From positions 124,001 to 188,000 of the forward strand of contig NZ_CALPBY010000005.1 of assembly GCF_943181405.1 (NCBI RefSeq): DNA of 64,000 nucleotides, written 5' to 3'. The notes below the pieces were generated by a model. That model was not told the DNA's origin. It ran no database searches and saw only the letters and a list, made by a program, of their open reading frames with translations. This DNA is from Cellulosimicrobium sp. Marseille-Q4280 (lineage in GTDB: Bacteria; Actinomycetota; Actinomycetes; Actinomycetales; Cellulomonadaceae). The stretch's first letter is position 1, and every line of letters begins with the position of its first letter. Below, piece by piece: positions 33,846-44,322 of the stretch. A program made the position numbers and the translations under genes.

Positions 33846-36800
33846 CCAGGGCGACGTCGCGCGTGCCACCGGAGTCCGCGCGGTCGCGCCCGTCACGGCC
33901 GTCCCGGTCGTCGCGGCGGTCCCGGTCGTCGCGGCCGTCGCGGTAGGCGTCGATCGTCAGTGTCCGCAGGCGCGACGAGCGCCCGCTCGGGTTGTCCACG
34001 AACCCGACGGCGGAGATGTACGGCTCGATGACGTGGATCTTCTGCAGCGGCGTGACGATGAGCAGCTGGAGGCCGAGGCGCCGGAACAGCTCGAGCGCGA
34101 ACCGCGTCGACTCGTCCGATCCGCGCCCGAACGCCTCGTCGATGACGACGAACCGGAACGCCGTCGAGCGCACCGCGCCCCAGTCGAGCTTGAACTGGTA
34201 GGCGAGCGACGCCGCGAGGATCGTGTAGGCGAGCTTCTCCTTCTGCCCGCCGGACTTCCCGCCGGAGTCGGAGTAGTGCTCGTGCTCGGAGTCGTCGGCG
34301 CGCGACCGCTCCGAGGCCGACAGCACGAACCAGTTGCGCACGTCCGTCACGCGCCGGCGCCACGCGTCGTCGAGGTCGGACATCCCCTCGCGCCCGCGGA
34401 ACCGCTCGACGAGCGCCTTGACGCGCAGGAAGCGGTCCTCCGAGTACGACAGCGCGCCGTCGACCGCCGAACCGTCCCCCTCGGCCAGCGCGCGGTCGTC
34501 CTCGGCGAGGATCCCGTCGCCGTCGGTGCACGCGCGCAGGTCCTGCTGGAACTCGCGCACCTCGACGTTCGGCGTGCGCGACACCTCGAGGCGGATGTAG
34601 CGACCCGGGTTGTAGTCGATCGCGCGCAGCGAGTCGTTGATCGTGTCGATGCGGTCCCGGATGAGGTCGGCCTGCTTGGCCAGCTCCGCGGCGAACCCGG
34701 CGATGTCGCGGATCGCGTTGGTGTTGAGGTACGCCTTGAAGTCGGCCTCGAAGCGCGGCAGGTCGTCGCGCACGAGCCGGTCGTGGATCTCGCGGTAGCC
34801 GCCGGCGGAGCGCACGTCGGCGTCGAGCTCCGCGGTCTCCACGGGGTAGGCGGACCGGAACGCCGCCATCTGGCCAGCGATGCGCGTGCCGAGGTCCGCG
34901 CGCTCGCGCTGTGCCTGCTCGGCCTCGGCCGTGAGCCGCGAGCGCACCGCGTTCTCGACGGCGTCCAGGTCGGCCGCACGGGTCGGCCCACCCGGCGGCA
35001 CTCCCGGCGGCTCAGCCGCCACGCCCCCCGCTCGCGCAGCACCTGTCGTCGGCCCGGCCGACGCGAGCTCGCGGTCGAACTCCTCGGCGAGCGCCGCCGT
35101 CGTCTCCTCGTCGAGCGCCTCGCCGGCGGTGTCGAGCACCGCGCGGGCCCGGTCGCGCGCGGTCCGCGCCTCGTCGAGCGCGTGCCGGTCGGCGCCGAGC
35201 GTCGCGACGACGCGGTCGCGCTCGGCCTCGAGCCCGGCCTGGCGGCGCGCGATGCCCGCGAGCGCGCCGGCGATGCGGCCGAGCTCGTCGCTCGCCTCCT
35301 CGAGGCGGCGCTTCTCGGCGTCGAGCTCGGCGATGCGCGCGACCTCCGCGCGCCAGTCGAGCTCGTCCCAGTCGCGGTACACGTCGGCCCTGCCGAGGGC
35401 CGCCGACCGCTCCTGGAGGTCCGCGCGCCGTGCGGCCGCCGCGTCCCGACGCCGGGCCAGCGCGTCCCGGCGCGCGGTCACCTCGGCCGCCTGCTCCAGC
35501 AGCGCGTCGACCTTCGCCTGCGTCGACCAGCCGAGCACGTACCCGCGGCGGTCGTCGACGGCGCGCACGTCGTTCTTCTCGTGGTGGTCCGGCGAGTGCT
35601 TGACCTGACCGGAGCGGGTGACGGCCCGCGGCAGCCGGCGGAACGCGGCGAGGTCGTCGGCGCACGCGTGGTCGGCGCGACGCTCGATCTCGGCCTCGAC
35701 CCACGCCGTGAGCGCGGGCGCGTCGTGGAGCGTGCGGACGTCCAGCAGGTCGGCGAGCAGGAGCGCGCCGTCGGGCCGGTCGGCACGCCGGGGTGCGCCG
35801 ACCCGCTCGGGCACCCGGTGGTAGACGAGGCGCAGGCCCAGGTGCTCGCGGTCCACCCACGCGGCGACGGCCTCGTAGTGCGCCGCCGGGACGAGCAGCG
35901 ACAGCGCGAAGCCGCGCAGCACGCGCTCGGCCGCGCCCTCCCACGCCTCGTGCTCGGGGCGGACGGCGAGCAGCTCGCCCACGAACGGCAGGTCGTCGGG
36001 CGTCAGACCCACGCCCGCGCACAGGCGGTCGCGGACGTCGAGGTGGGTGCGCGGCAGGTTGGAGCGGCGGTCGGCGAGGCTCGCGAGCTCGGCCTTGACG
36101 TCCGAGGTCTCCTGCTCGACGACGCGCAGCTCGGCCGCGACCCCGGCCGCGTCCTCCTCGGCCCGGGCGAGGTCCTCGCGCACGCCCGACGCCGCGGCGT
36201 CGGCCTCGCGGCGGAGCGCCGCGAACGCCTCGGCGTCGACGAGCGCGTCCGCGAGCGCCCGGACGGCGTCGCCGTGACCTGCAACCCGGGGTTCGGCACC
36301 CGAGGTGAGCGTGAGCCCTGCACGGACCGCGTAGCCCGCGAGCTGCGTCGCGCGTCGTTCGCGGGCCGCGCGCTCGACCTCGCGCCGCGCGATCTCGCCC
36401 TCGATCGCGGCGAGCCGGTCACCGCCGTGCCCTGCGCGCTCGAGCTCGAGCCGCTGCCGCTCCGCGCCGAGGATCCCGAGCTCTTCCCCGGCCCGCGCCC
36501 GACGCGACTCGCCGTCCGCGACCCGCTCGTCGAGCGCGGCGATGAGCCCGTCGAGGTCCGCCACGCGTCGCGACGCGGTGAACGCGCGCAACGCGTCGCG
36601 ACGCGCCGTCACGGCGTCGGCACGCCGCCCGAGCGCGTCGTGGGCGTCGACGTCCGCGAGCAGCGGTGCGAGGCGGTCGATCTGCGCCGTCGCGCGGACG
36701 ACCGCGTCGTGCGCGGACGTCAGGTCGTCGAAGTGCGCGACGAGCCGGTCGGTCCAGCGGTCGGCGTCGAAGGGCTCGAGCATGTGCTCGCGCACGAACT

Positions 36801-37494
36801 CCCCGAGGTCCCCGACGGACTTCATCGACACCGTCTGGTGGAACAGGTCCATCGCCTGGTCCGACGGGATGCCCAGGAGCCGGCGGAAGTCCCGCCCGTA
36901 CTCGGGGAAGTGGTCGCGCACCTGCGCGCCCGACTCCCGCAGCCGACGGCGCAGCGCCGCGACGTCGCCCCCGAACCCGGCGAAGTCCTCGGTGATGGTC
37001 AGCGGCCGGTCGGTCGTGACGAAGAACCGGTCGGGCTGCCCCGACTGCCCTTGCGCGAGCCAGAACACCTGCGCGAGCGTCACCTGCTGGTCGAAGCCGC
37101 GGTTCGCGAACCGACCGAGCACGACCGAGTAGGTGCCCCGCTCGCGCAGCCCGACGTGCCGCGTGGTGCCCGTCGCCTCGTCGCGCTCCGACTTGAAGTG
37201 GCCCGCGACGTACGAGCGCAGCGACCGCTCGCGCGCCCCCGCTCCCGCGGCCTTGTTGTAGGAGATGCGGTGCGACGGCACGAGGAGCGTCGTCACGGCG
37301 TCGACGATCGTCGACTTGCCCGACCCGATGTCGCCCGTGAGCAGCGCGTTGCGCCCGTCGAGGTCGAACGCCCACACGCGCTGGTCGAACGTGCCCCAGT
37401 TGAGGACCTCGAGGCGCTCGAGCCGGAAGCCGGCGCGGGCGTCGAGGTCGGTCGCCGGGTCGTGCAGCTCGACCGGGCTGAACAGGCCCTCCAT
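33826..37494 (-). CDS. jetC: Wadjet/MksB-type SMC-like ATPase JetC
   Basis: A 1222-residue SMC-like ATPase. Walker [10 protein letters not shown] is at 54-62 after the head start [19 protein letters not shown]. Two long Arg/Glu/Ala coiled-coil arms flank a hinge-like domain (about 500-600, [19 protein letters not shown]). The C-terminal head has the signature [16 protein letters not shown] near 1080 and Walker [21 protein letters not shown] near 1115. This is the MukB/MksB-like subunit of JetABCD, which senses and extrudes circular plasmid DNA. The start overlaps the jetB stop (TGATG). The last ~35 residues are an Asp/Arg-rich low-complexity tail ([19 protein letters not shown]) encoded by repeats. 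No jetD follows. Confidence 0.93.
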   Translation of the reverse strand: MEGLFSPVELHDPATDLDARAGFRLERLEVLNWGTFDQRVWAFDLDGRNALLTGDIGSGKSTIVDAVTTLLVPSHRISYNKAAGAGARERSLRSYVAGHFKSERDEATGTTRHVGLRERGTYSVVLGRFANRGFDQQVTLAQVFWLAQGQSGQPDRFFVTTDRPLTITEDFAGFGGDVAALRRRLRESGAQVRDHFPEYGRDFRRLLGIPSDQAMDLFHQTVSMKSVGDLGEFVREHMLEPFDADRWTDRLVAHFDDLTSAHDAVVRATAQIDRLAPLLADVDAHDALGRRADAVTARRDALRAFTASRRVADLDGLIAALDERVADGESRRARAGEELGILGAERQRLELERAGHGGDRLAAIEGEIARREVERAARERRATQLAGYAVRAGLTLTSGAEPRVAGHGDAVRALADALVDAEAFAALRREADAAASGVREDLARAEEDAAGVAAELRVVEQETSDVKAELASLADRRSNLPRTHLDVRDRLCAGVGLTPDDLPFVGELLAVRPEHEAWEGAAERVLRGFALSLLVPAAHYEAVAAWVDREHLGLRLVYHRVPERVGAPRRADRPDGALLLADLLDVRTLHDAPALTAWVEAEIERRADHACADDLAAFRRLPRAVTRSGQVKHSPDHHEKNDVRAVDDRRGYVLGWSTQAKVDALLEQAAEVTARRDALARRRDAAAARRADLQERSAALGRADVYRDWDELDWRAEVARIAELDAEKRRLEEASDELGRIAGALAGIARRQAGLEAERDRVVATLGADRHALDEARTARDRARAVLDTAGEALDEETTAALAEEFDRELASAGPTTGAARAGGVAAEPPGVPPGGPTRAADLDAVENAVRSRLTAEAEQAQRERADLGTRIAGQMAAFRSAYPVETAELDADVRSAGGYREIHDRLVRDDLPRFEADFKAYLNTNAIRDIAGFAAELAKQADLIRDRIDTINDSLRAIDYNPGRYIRLEVSRTPNVEVREFQQDLRACTDGDGILAEDDRALAEGDGSAVDGALSYSEDRFLRVKALVERFRGREGMSDLDDAWRRRVTDVRNWFVLSASERSRADDSEHEHYSDSGGKSGGQKEKLAYTILAASLAYQFKLDWGAVRSTAFRFVVIDEAFGRGSDESTRFALELFRRLGLQLLIVTPLQKIHVIEPYISAVGFVDNPSGRSSRLRTLTIDAYRDGRDDRDRRDDRDGRDGRDRADSGGTRDVALAEVVPQ

Positions 37495-38240
37495 CAGTCC
37501 ACCGTCACCTTCGTCGAAGCGGTCGTGCCCTGCCGGCCGGCGTCGCCCCGCCCGGCGGCCACCTCCAGGTACTGCGCGAGCCGTGCGTCGAGGTCCGCGA
37601 GCCACTGCGCGTCCACGAACGCCTTGAGGATGCGACGGACCTCGAACCGCCGGACGTCGCCCTCGCCCTCCCCGGCCGGACCGGCCGTACCGTCCGGGTC
37701 GGCGGTCCCGGGTCCGGGCGCGTCGTCGGGCAGCGTCTGACGGCCCGCGGGACGCAGGAACCCCAGCTCGACGACGCGCCGCACGAGGCCGTCGACCCGG
37801 TCGACGAGGCGCGCCTCGTTCGCCACCGCACCGGCGTCCTGCACGAGGAAGACGCGCAGCAGCTCGACGATCTCGGCGCGCGTGAGCACGAGCCGCGTGT
37901 CCCCGCCCTCGGAGTCGGACTGCGCGAGCCGCTTGCGCAGCAGCGCGAGGAGCAGGCTCACGTCGAACGGCAGCTCGCGCCGCGGGATCAGGCGCGGCAC
38001 GCGCTCGTCGCGCTCGTGCTCCGGCTGGGACCGCAGGTACGCGTACCCGTCGCCCGCGTCGACGACCAGCTGGAGCCCGAGCAGCGCGACGGCGTCGCGC
38101 ACCTGCGCGTCCAGCGCGAGCAGGTCGCGCCAGGTCTCCTCGCCCGACTCGCGGTACACGACACCTTTGAGCAGGGACGTGACGACGACGGACAGCTCCG
38201 GGCTGCGCGCGGGACGGGTCGTGCTCGTCGGTGTGCTCAC
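37494..38240 (-). CDS. jetB: Wadjet subunit JetB (DUF4194, MksE/kleisin-associated)
   Basis: A 248-residue winged-helix protein of the DUF4194 family: [65 protein letters not shown] and [21 protein letters not shown] are characteristic. It corresponds to the KITE-type subunit (MksE) that bridges kleisin JetA and ATPase JetC. A Pro/Gly/Asp-rich insert lies at about 175-200. The GTG start is in a GTGA overlap with the jetA stop, with GAGGAG just upstream. Translation of all three genes is therefore coupled. Confidence 0.92.
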   Translation of the reverse strand: MSTPTSTTRPARSPELSVVVTSLLKGVVYRESGEETWRDLLALDAQVRDAVALLGLQLVVDAGDGYAYLRSQPEHERDERVPRLIPRRELPFDVSLLLALLRKRLAQSDSEGGDTRLVLTRAEIVELLRVFLVQDAGAVANEARLVDRVDGLVRRVVELGFLRPAGRQTLPDDAPGPGTADPDGTAGPAGEGEGDVRRFEVRRILKAFVDAQWLADLDARLAQYLEVAAGRGDAGRQGTTASTKVTVD

Positions 38241-39904
38241 TGCTCCTCCTCGGGGCGGTTCGTGACGGGCGCGCCCGTCGCGGTGGCGGGCGCGCGCCGT
38301 GCGAAGGTCACGCGCGGCAGGCGCGCGACGCGCACCACCGGGTCGGGTGCGGGCGCGTCCTCGGGCAGGGCGTCCGCGTGCCCGACGGCAGGCGGCGGCT
38401 CCCCGAGCCAGCTCACCTCGTCGGTCGCCTCGTCGTCGTGCACGACGGCGAAGCGCGGGTCGTCGAGCGACAGGTAGGACACGAGCTCCGCGAGCCCGTG
38501 CTCGAGCGGGACGTCGCGGACCAGCTGGCCGAGCGAGACGTGGCCGCGACCGCCACGGCCGTCGGGACCCGACAGCGCGTCACGCACCGTCCGGGCGAGA
38601 CGCTCGGGGTCGACGTGCACCTGCTCGTAGAGCGCGGCGACCTCGAAGTCCTCGTCGCCCTCCTCGACGTGGTCGGAGTCGAGCCGGGCACCGGGCCGCG
38701 GCGTGAACAGCGGTCGCTCGGTCGGGAGCACGACCTCGGGCGCGACCGCGTCGATCACCGTCCCGGGCGGGCCGCCGGCGCCGGTGCGTGCGTCGTGCCG
38801 CGCGACGTCGCGGGCCGCGAGCGCCTTCGCCTCGATCCCACGCAGGATGTCCATGACCCGGCGGTTCTCGAGCCACACCTGGTCGTCGAGGAAGCGGCGC
38901 AGCTGCTCGGACAGCGTGCGGACCGTGGCCTGCGTGCGCTCTCCGGCGTCGAGCCAGTCGTAGTGGATGCGCCGGAGCCGTCGGTGCTCTGCACCGTGAG
39001 CGGCACCGTCCGCGGCCGCGTCCGCGGCGTCCCGCCCGACGAGCGGCACCGCGTCGACGGCGATCGCCTCGAGCGACTGCACCTGGTCGACGAGGGCGGC
39101 GAACTCCTCCTGCCGCCGACGGTCGAGGAGGAAGTCGTAGAACGCGTGGAACGAGCGACCCTGGTCCGACTCGGCGATCGCCGTGCGCGAGCGCACGACC
39201 TCCTCGAGCAGCTCGCCCTTGGCACCGTCCCAGCCGGTGATCCGCTCGCGCAGCGCGCGGTCGAGGGACCGGAAGTTGGCCTCGACCTCGCGGAAGTCGG
39301 ACAGCAGGTCGGCCGCGGTCTGCGTGAGCTGCTGGTAGCGGTCGCGCTGTGCGGCGGCGTCGAGCACGGCGACGCGGCCCGCGCGGACCTGCGCGATCTC
39401 GTCGTCGATCCGGTCGCGACGCTCCTCGAGCTCGCGCAGGCGCTCCGCCGGGTCGGTCTGGGCGCCGACCGTGAGCTGGCGCAGCAGCTCGAACACGGTG
39501 TTGAGCCGCGACTCCGTGCCGACGAACGCGCGTCCGCGCAGTGACGCGACCCAGCGCACGGCCTGCTCGACGGCGGGCGTCGCGTCGTAGTGCGGCTCCG
39601 TCGAACCCGGCGGGTACCACGCCCGCAGCCAGCCCTGGTCGGGGTGCGCCCAGTGGTCGACGTAGGCCTGAGGGGTGCGCGGGTAGCGCGGTTCGGGACC
39701 GCCCGCCCCGACGTCGGCCGGGCGGCGCAGCGCCCAGAGGTGGTCGTCGAGACGCGCGACGAGCTCGGTCTCGGGGATGGCCCGCACGTTCTCCTCGACG
39801 AACACCGTGCCGAGGAAGGACAGCACGAGCGGCGCCGTGTCCGCGCGGAGCAGCCGCCAGGCCGCGTTCGACCGTCGCAGGGTGTCGACGTCGTCGTGCA
39901 GCAC
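38237..39904 (-). CDS. jetA: Wadjet subunit JetA (DUF3375, kleisin/MksF)
   Basis: A 555-residue DUF3375 protein, first gene of the operon. Family marks: [23 protein letters not shown] at the N-terminus, [22 protein letters not shown], the helical [21 protein letters not shown], and the middle coiled region with [12 protein letters not shown] and [15 protein letters not shown]. As the kleisin it links the two JetC heads. I chose the GTG at 39904 because GAGAGGA lies 5 bases upstream and the family starts there; the longer frame to 40072 is Arg-rich and unsupported. The C-terminal ~60 residues are Pro/Ala-rich. Confidence 0.92.
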   Translation of the reverse strand: MLHDDVDTLRRSNAAWRLLRADTAPLVLSFLGTVFVEENVRAIPETELVARLDDHLWALRRPADVGAGGPEPRYPRTPQAYVDHWAHPDQGWLRAWYPPGSTEPHYDATPAVEQAVRWVASLRGRAFVGTESRLNTVFELLRQLTVGAQTDPAERLRELEERRDRIDDEIAQVRAGRVAVLDAAAQRDRYQQLTQTAADLLSDFREVEANFRSLDRALRERITGWDGAKGELLEEVVRSRTAIAESDQGRSFHAFYDFLLDRRRQEEFAALVDQVQSLEAIAVDAVPLVGRDAADAAADGAAHGAEHRRLRRIHYDWLDAGERTQATVRTLSEQLRRFLDDQVWLENRRVMDILRGIEAKALAARDVARHDARTGAGGPPGTVIDAVAPEVVLPTERPLFTPRPGARLDSDHVEEGDEDFEVAALYEQVHVDPERLARTVRDALSGPDGRGGRGHVSLGQLVRDVPLEHGLAELVSYLSLDDPRFAVVHDDEATDEVSWLGEPPPAVGHADALPEDAPAPDPVVRVARLPRVTFARRAPATATGAPVTNRPEEEQ

Positions 39905-40227
39905 GCAGGTCCTCTCGGTCGTCGGGTCGTTCTCGGCGGGGCCGCGTCGGCGGGTTCGGGAGCGGCCGCACGCCGGGGCGCCCCGTGATCCTAGGTCGCC
40001 GGACCGCCCGCGTGCGGCAGCGGCACGAGAGGTCCGGCGGTCGAGCGATGCCCGCGTCGAGGACGGGACCATGGTCCCTGTCGCCGGACGACACCCGCTC
40101 CCTACGCTGGAGCCCGGCGCCTGGCCGGCAGCGCGCCCACCCTGCCGGCCGGTCGCCGCTCTCGCGCACCGGAGGACCGGTGCGCGCCGTCATCCCGCGG
40201 CACGGGCCGCGACGCGGAGGACCGCCC
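39905..40227. other. Intergenic region between divergent jetA and VKOR genes
   Basis: A 323-base region with no convincing gene. On the minus strand TAGGAT (39993-39988) could be the -10 box of the jet operon, giving a leader of about 80 bases, but no -35 match precedes it. On the plus strand TACGCT near 40103-40108 could serve the VKOR gene. No repeats or operator dyads stand out. Confidence 0.4.
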
Positions 40228-40977
40228 ATGAGCGACCCGACCACCGCCCTCGCCGACGACCGGCGCCTCGGCTCCGGGAGCGCGAGCGGCCGGTCGCCGT
40301 CGGGCACGCGGCCCGGACCGGGTGATGCGTCGGCGTCGGTCGAGCGAGGCGTGGCGGGGTTCGACCCGTTCGAGCGCCCCACCGGGTGGTCGCACTCCCG
40401 TCGGGTGCTGTTCGGCGAGATGCTCGTCTTCGCGCTCCTCAGCCTCGTCGCTGCCTTCGTGCTGTCCTACGACGCCGTCCTGCTCGCCGCGAACCCGACC
40501 GCCACGCTGTCGTGCGACGTCAACACCGTCCTGTCCTGCGGGACGGTCGCGCAGTCGTGGCAGGCCCAGGTGTTCGGCTTCCCCAACGCGTTCCTCGGGA
40601 TGATCGCCGAGCCGGTCGTCATCACGACGGCGGTCGCGGCGCTCGGCGGGACACGGTTCCCCCGCTGGTTCCTCTTCTCGGCGCAGTGCGTCTACCTCCT
40701 CGGCGTCGTGTTCGCCTACTGGCTCTTCTACCAGTCGATGGTCGTCATCGGTGCGCTGTGCCCGTGGTGCCTGCTCATCACCGTCTCGACGACGCTCGTC
40801 TTCGCGTCCCTCCTGCACTGGAACGTGCTCGAGGACAACCTCTACCTCCCGCGTCGCGCGCAGGCGCGGCTGCTCGGCTTCGTGCGGTCGGGCGCGTACG
40901 GCTACCTCGTCGCGGCGTGGCTCGTGGGCCTCGCGATCCTCGTCGTGCTGAAGTACGGGCCCGCGCTCTTCGCGTAG
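40228..40977 (+). CDS. Vitamin K epoxide reductase family protein (VKOR)
   Basis: A 249-residue membrane protein of the VKOR family, which in actinobacteria reoxidises DsbA-like thioredoxins by passing electrons to menaquinone. The first 55 residues are a disordered Ser/Pro/Gly leader. Membrane helices follow from about 58, the loop cysteines are Cys96 and Cys104 (LSCDVNTVLSC), and the active CXXC is Cys178-Cys181 (GALCPWCLL) next to the quinone site. GCGGAGG lies 7 bases before the ATG. There is no adjacent DsbA-like gene, so the partner is encoded elsewhere. Confidence 0.92.
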   Translation: MSDPTTALADDRRLGSGSASGRSPSGTRPGPGDASASVERGVAGFDPFERPTGWSHSRRVLFGEMLVFALLSLVAAFVLSYDAVLLAANPTATLSCDVNTVLSCGTVAQSWQAQVFGFPNAFLGMIAEPVVITTAVAALGGTRFPRWFLFSAQCVYLLGVVFAYWLFYQSMVVIGALCPWCLLITVSTTLVFASLLHWNVLEDNLYLPRRAQARLLGFVRSGAYGYLVAAWLVGLAILVVLKYGPALFA

Positions 40978-41057
40978 CCGCCTCGGGGAGTCGGCGGGAC
41001 GCCGGACCGCCCCTGCGGGAGGACGATATCCGTGCCCGGTCGACGGGACGGACTCGC

Positions 41058-41072
41058 TAGGGTGCCGGGATG
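41058..41072 (+). promoter_or_regulatory. Leaderless promoter of the serine hydrolase gene
   Basis: TAGGGT (41058-41063), GCCGGG, then ATG at 41070. Confidence 0.55.
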
Positions 41073-42503
41073 CCTGCTCGACACGACCTGCTGCCACGGT
41101 CGACGCCTGCCGCCTCGACGGTGTCCTCCCGGGCGGTCGCGGCGCTGCTGGACCGGCTCGAGGCGGACCGCGTCGAGTGCCACTCGATCATGGTCGTGCG
41201 CCACGGTCACGTCGTCGCCGAGGGGTGGTGGTCGCCCTACTCGGCCGGGCGCCCGCACCTGCTCTACTCGCTGACGAAGTCGTTCACGTCGGTCGCCGTG
41301 GGCCTCGCGGTCGCCGACGGGCTGCTCTCGCTCGACGACCGGGTGGTCGACGTGCTGCCCGACCACGTCCCGGCCGACATCTGCGACCAGGCGCGCCGCC
41401 TCACCGTCCACCACCTGCTGTCGATGACGACCGGGCACGACGGGGACAGCCTCGGCGAGGCGTGGCGGCTGGAGCCGGGCGACCTGACCAAGGGCTTCCT
41501 CCGCGTGCCGTTCCCCGAGGTGGAGGGCACCCGGCACGCGTACGACAACGCGACCACCTACGTGCTCGCCCGGATGGTCGAGCGCGTCACGGGACGCGGC
41601 CTGCCCGAGCTGCTCGACGAGCGTCTCTTCACCCCGATGGGTGTCGACCACGCCGAGTGGGACCGGGTGGCGAGCGGTGCCTCCTTCGGGTTCCACGGGC
41701 TGCACCTCACGACCGAGGCCGTCGCCGCGTTCGGCGAGCTGCTGCTGCGCGGCGGCCGGTGGGGCGACGCGCAGCTCGTCCCCCGCGAGTGGGTGGAGCT
41801 CGCGACCAGCCGCCACGTCGAGACGCAGCAGGTCGAGGGATGGTCGGACAACCCCGACACGCGATGCGGCTACGGCTACCAGTTCTGGATGTCGCGCCAC
41901 GGGTACCGCGGGGAGGGCTCCTTCGGCCAGACGTGCGTGGTCGTCCCGGCGCACGACCTCGTGGTCGTCATGACCAGCGCCGTCAGCGAGGGCGGCGAGA
42001 CGCTGCTCGGCCCCGTCTGGGAGTGCCTGCTGCCCGGCCTGGACCGCGCCGACGCCCCGGCGGACGACGCAGCTCTCGCCGAGCGCCTGCGGCACCTGGA
42101 GCTCGCGCCGCCGACGGGCACCGCCGACCCGGGGCGCGCCGTCACGGCGCGGGTCGACGCCTCCGCGGAGGCCTCTCCGCTGCCTGAGGGATCCCCGGTG
42201 GTCGTCGAACCTGCGAGCGGCGGATGGGTCGTCCGTCTCGGCGGGTCGCTCGACGTCGAGGTAGGGCACGGCGAGTGGCGGGAGAGCGCACCGCTCGGCC
42301 GTCCCGTCGTCGCTGCCGGCGCCTGGCAGGGCGGCACGTTCGTCGCCGACCTGTACGTCGTCACCACCCCGCACCGGGTCCGGCTGGTGGTCGACGCCCG
42401 CGCCGGCACCGCGGTCGCGGTGTGGAACGTCGTGCCGCTGACCGGCCCCGGGCTGGAGCGCCACGTGCGCTCACCGCTGATGACGCGCCCGGACGTCTCC
42501 TAG
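41070..42503 (+). CDS. Serine hydrolase, beta-lactamase/class C family (EstB/PBP4*-like)
   Basis: A 477-residue protein without a signal peptide, so probably cytoplasmic. The class C motifs are SLTK at 67-70 (nucleophile Ser67, Lys70) and YDN at 158-160; the third motif region is weak (EGSFGQTCVVVPAHDLVVV). The family includes esterases, aminohydrolases and D-peptidases rather than true resistance enzymes, and antibiotic hydrolysis should not be assumed. About 120 C-terminal residues form a separate beta-rich domain. The ATG fits a leaderless mRNA. The stop codon overlaps that of the convergent methyltransferase gene within CTAG. Confidence 0.88.
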   Translation: MPARHDLLPRSTPAASTVSSRAVAALLDRLEADRVECHSIMVVRHGHVVAEGWWSPYSAGRPHLLYSLTKSFTSVAVGLAVADGLLSLDDRVVDVLPDHVPADICDQARRLTVHHLLSMTTGHDGDSLGEAWRLEPGDLTKGFLRVPFPEVEGTRHAYDNATTYVLARMVERVTGRGLPELLDERLFTPMGVDHAEWDRVASGASFGFHGLHLTTEAVAAFGELLLRGGRWGDAQLVPREWVELATSRHVETQQVEGWSDNPDTRCGYGYQFWMSRHGYRGEGSFGQTCVVVPAHDLVVVMTSAVSEGGETLLGPVWECLLPGLDRADAPADDAALAERLRHLELAPPTGTADPGRAVTARVDASAEASPLPEGSPVVVEPASGGWVVRLGGSLDVEVGHGEWRESAPLGRPVVAAGAWQGGTFVADLYVVTTPHRVRLVVDARAGTAVAVWNVVPLTGPGLERHVRSPLMTRPDVS

Positions 42504-44170
42504 CCGCCCGGGCGGAGGAAGCCGTCACGGACCAGGCCGCGCACCCCCGGGAGGAGCTCGGCGGCCAGGTCCGCGGCCGGGACCTCGAACAGCGCCGCGA
42601 TCGCGCCCACGAGCTGCCCGACGCTCAGCTCGCCGTCGCTCGCGCCGACGAGCGCGGCGAGGCCCGTCGAGGCGTGGACCGCGCGGCCGAGCCCGCCGCC
42701 CTGGCGCAGGAGCACGACGCTCGGGTCTGCGGCGCCCGGGGTGTGGAACCGCTCCTCGGTGACGTCCTGCGCGACGGTCAGCCGCTCGCTCGCGAGGGCC
42801 GCGTCGTCGTGCGCCTCGAGCCAGTCGTGCGCCGCGAGCGACGCCGCGAGGTGGCTGCCGAGCGGCTGGTGGACGGAGCCCGTGTGCTCCTCGAGCCGGC
42901 GCAGGGTGGGCACACCGGCGACCGGGCGCCGCAGCGTGACGATCCCGAACCCGACCGCCTCGACGTCGCGCGACGCGAAGTCGTCGAGCCACGCGTCGTA
43001 GGCGGAGGACCAGGCCCGTGGCTCGCGGTCCGACGTGGTGCCGCCGTCGCGGATCCACGTCTCGGCGTACTCGGCGGGGTCCAGGACCTCGCGCTGGATC
43101 ACCCAGCCGTCCAGCCCCGCGGCGTCGAGCCACGCACCGACACGCTCGGTCCACGGCTCGCCGCGACGGTGCTCCCAGTTGCCGAGGAGCTGCGCGACGC
43201 CGCCCGGGGCGAGCACGGCGCCGACCCCGGTGACGAGGTCGCGCACGACGTCGTCCCCGGCGCGACCGCCGTCCCGGTACTCGTACTCGGTGACGCCCGC
43301 GCCGCCCGCGGTCGCCCGCGGCGTGATGACGAACGGCGGGTTGGACACGACGAGGTCGAACGTCTCCCCCACGACCGGCTCGAGCATCGATCCGGACCGC
43401 AGGTGGATCGTGCCCGCCCCCGTGCCGGGCTCCCCGGGCGTCAGGTCGAGCGCGGCGTTGAACGCGGTGAACCCGAGCGCGCGCGCCGAGATGTCCGTCG
43501 CGACGACGTGGCGCGCGTGCCGGGCCGCGTGCAGCGCCTGGATGCCGCACCCGGTGCCGAGGTCGAGCACCCGGCCGACGGGCGTGCGCGTCGTGACCTG
43601 GGCGAGCGTCAGCGACGCTCCGCCGGCACCGAGGACGTGGTCGGCGGCGAGGCGCCGGTCGGTCGCGAGCTCGCCGAGGTCGGACGAGAGCCACCACGAG
43701 ACCGGTCCGGCGGCGTCCGACGACGCGTAGGGCCGCAGGTCGACGAGCGCGCGCACCGCGTCGTCGGACGCTCCCCCGGCCGCCTCCACGAGGCCGAGGC
43801 GCACCGCGCCGTCCGCCCCGGTCCGCGCGAGCGCCGCGTCGAGAGCGCGGCGAGGGACGTCGTCGCCGAGGAGGAACAGCGACGTGAGCGTCGCCACGGC
43901 GTCGTCCGTGCCCGACGCCGCGTCCCGCCCGCGCTCGTCGCTGCCCACGGTCCTGGGGCCGGCACCTCGCAGCACGCGCCGCGCGGGGACCGCCTGCTCG
44001 CGGTGGAGCGCCGCGGCGGCGACCGGGCCGAGCCGCCGCTCGACACCGTCGACGGTGAAGTCGGCCGCGCCGAGGTCGGCGCGCAGGTCGTCGGCAGCGC
44101 GCTGGAGCACGTCCGGGGCGAGGCCCGTCCCGGGCGGAGGCGGGCTCGACGGGGCGTGGGGTGCAGGCAT
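42500..44170 (-). CDS. HemK/PrmC-like class I methyltransferase with N-terminal DUF7059-type domain
   Basis: A 556-residue SAM-dependent methyltransferase. The N-terminal ~190 residues are a winged-helix-like substrate module (ALHREQAVPARRVL, VRLGLVEAAGG). The catalytic domain has motif I DLGTGCG at 203-209, ATDISARALGFTAFNAALD, and NPPF at 277-280, the signature of N-methylation of Gln/Asn/adenine amides or amines. The last ~180 residues are an extra domain. In actinobacteria this long methyltransferase sits near topA/hppA, as here. Target unknown. It converges with the serine hydrolase with a 4-base overlap. Confidence 0.87.
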   Translation of the reverse strand: MPAPHAPSSPPPPGTGLAPDVLQRAADDLRADLGAADFTVDGVERRLGPVAAAALHREQAVPARRVLRGAGPRTVGSDERGRDAASGTDDAVATLTSLFLLGDDVPRRALDAALARTGADGAVRLGLVEAAGGASDDAVRALVDLRPYASSDAAGPVSWWLSSDLGELATDRRLAADHVLGAGGASLTLAQVTTRTPVGRVLDLGTGCGIQALHAARHARHVVATDISARALGFTAFNAALDLTPGEPGTGAGTIHLRSGSMLEPVVGETFDLVVSNPPFVITPRATAGGAGVTEYEYRDGGRAGDDVVRDLVTGVGAVLAPGGVAQLLGNWEHRRGEPWTERVGAWLDAAGLDGWVIQREVLDPAEYAETWIRDGGTTSDREPRAWSSAYDAWLDDFASRDVEAVGFGIVTLRRPVAGVPTLRRLEEHTGSVHQPLGSHLAASLAAHDWLEAHDDAALASERLTVAQDVTEERFHTPGAADPSVVLLRQGGGLGRAVHASTGLAALVGASDGELSVGQLVGAIAALFEVPAADLAAELLPGVRGLVRDGFLRPGG

Positions 44171-44224
44171 GGGTCCATCCTGCGGGATCCGGGCGGAGAC
44201 GCTCGCACGCGGTCCGCCGCGAAC

Positions 44225-44310
44225 GACGGACCCGGGAGCGACGGACCCCGGGCACGACGGACCCCGGGCCGCGCGGGACGACGTGGAGTCGTGCCCGGCG
44301 ACCCGGGGTC
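44225..44310 (-). terminator. Repeat-rich hairpin downstream of the lipoprotein gene
   Basis: Three degenerate copies of CGACGGACCCCGGG lie at about 44224-44268. CCGGGCACGAC (44248-44258) pairs with GTCGTGCCCGG (44288-44298), with further CCCGGGG pairing possible. It follows the minus-strand lipoprotein stop and precedes the methyltransferase start. Confidence 0.5.
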
Positions 44311-44322
44311 GGGTCGGTCAGG

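Noticed and set aside
33331-37740. A 1469-codon open frame on the plus strand
   Set aside because: It is antisense to jetC, overlaps the tetR 3' end out of frame and is built of Arg/Val/Glu-rich shadow sequence; only its YYLALL segment reflects the repeat array.
39904-40072. Extended start of jetA at 40072
   Set aside because: The added 56 residues are Arg/Ser-rich shadow, while the GTG at 39904 has GAGAGGA at a proper distance and matches where the family begins.
40102-41097. A minus-strand frame opposite the VKOR gene
   Set aside because: Arg/Glu/His-rich shadow; the VKOR frame has all four functional cysteines and membrane helices.
41070-42503. Calling the serine hydrolase an antibiotic-resistance beta-lactamase
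   Set aside because: No signal peptide and no clear KTG-type third motif; the class C-like family is mostly esterases and peptidases.
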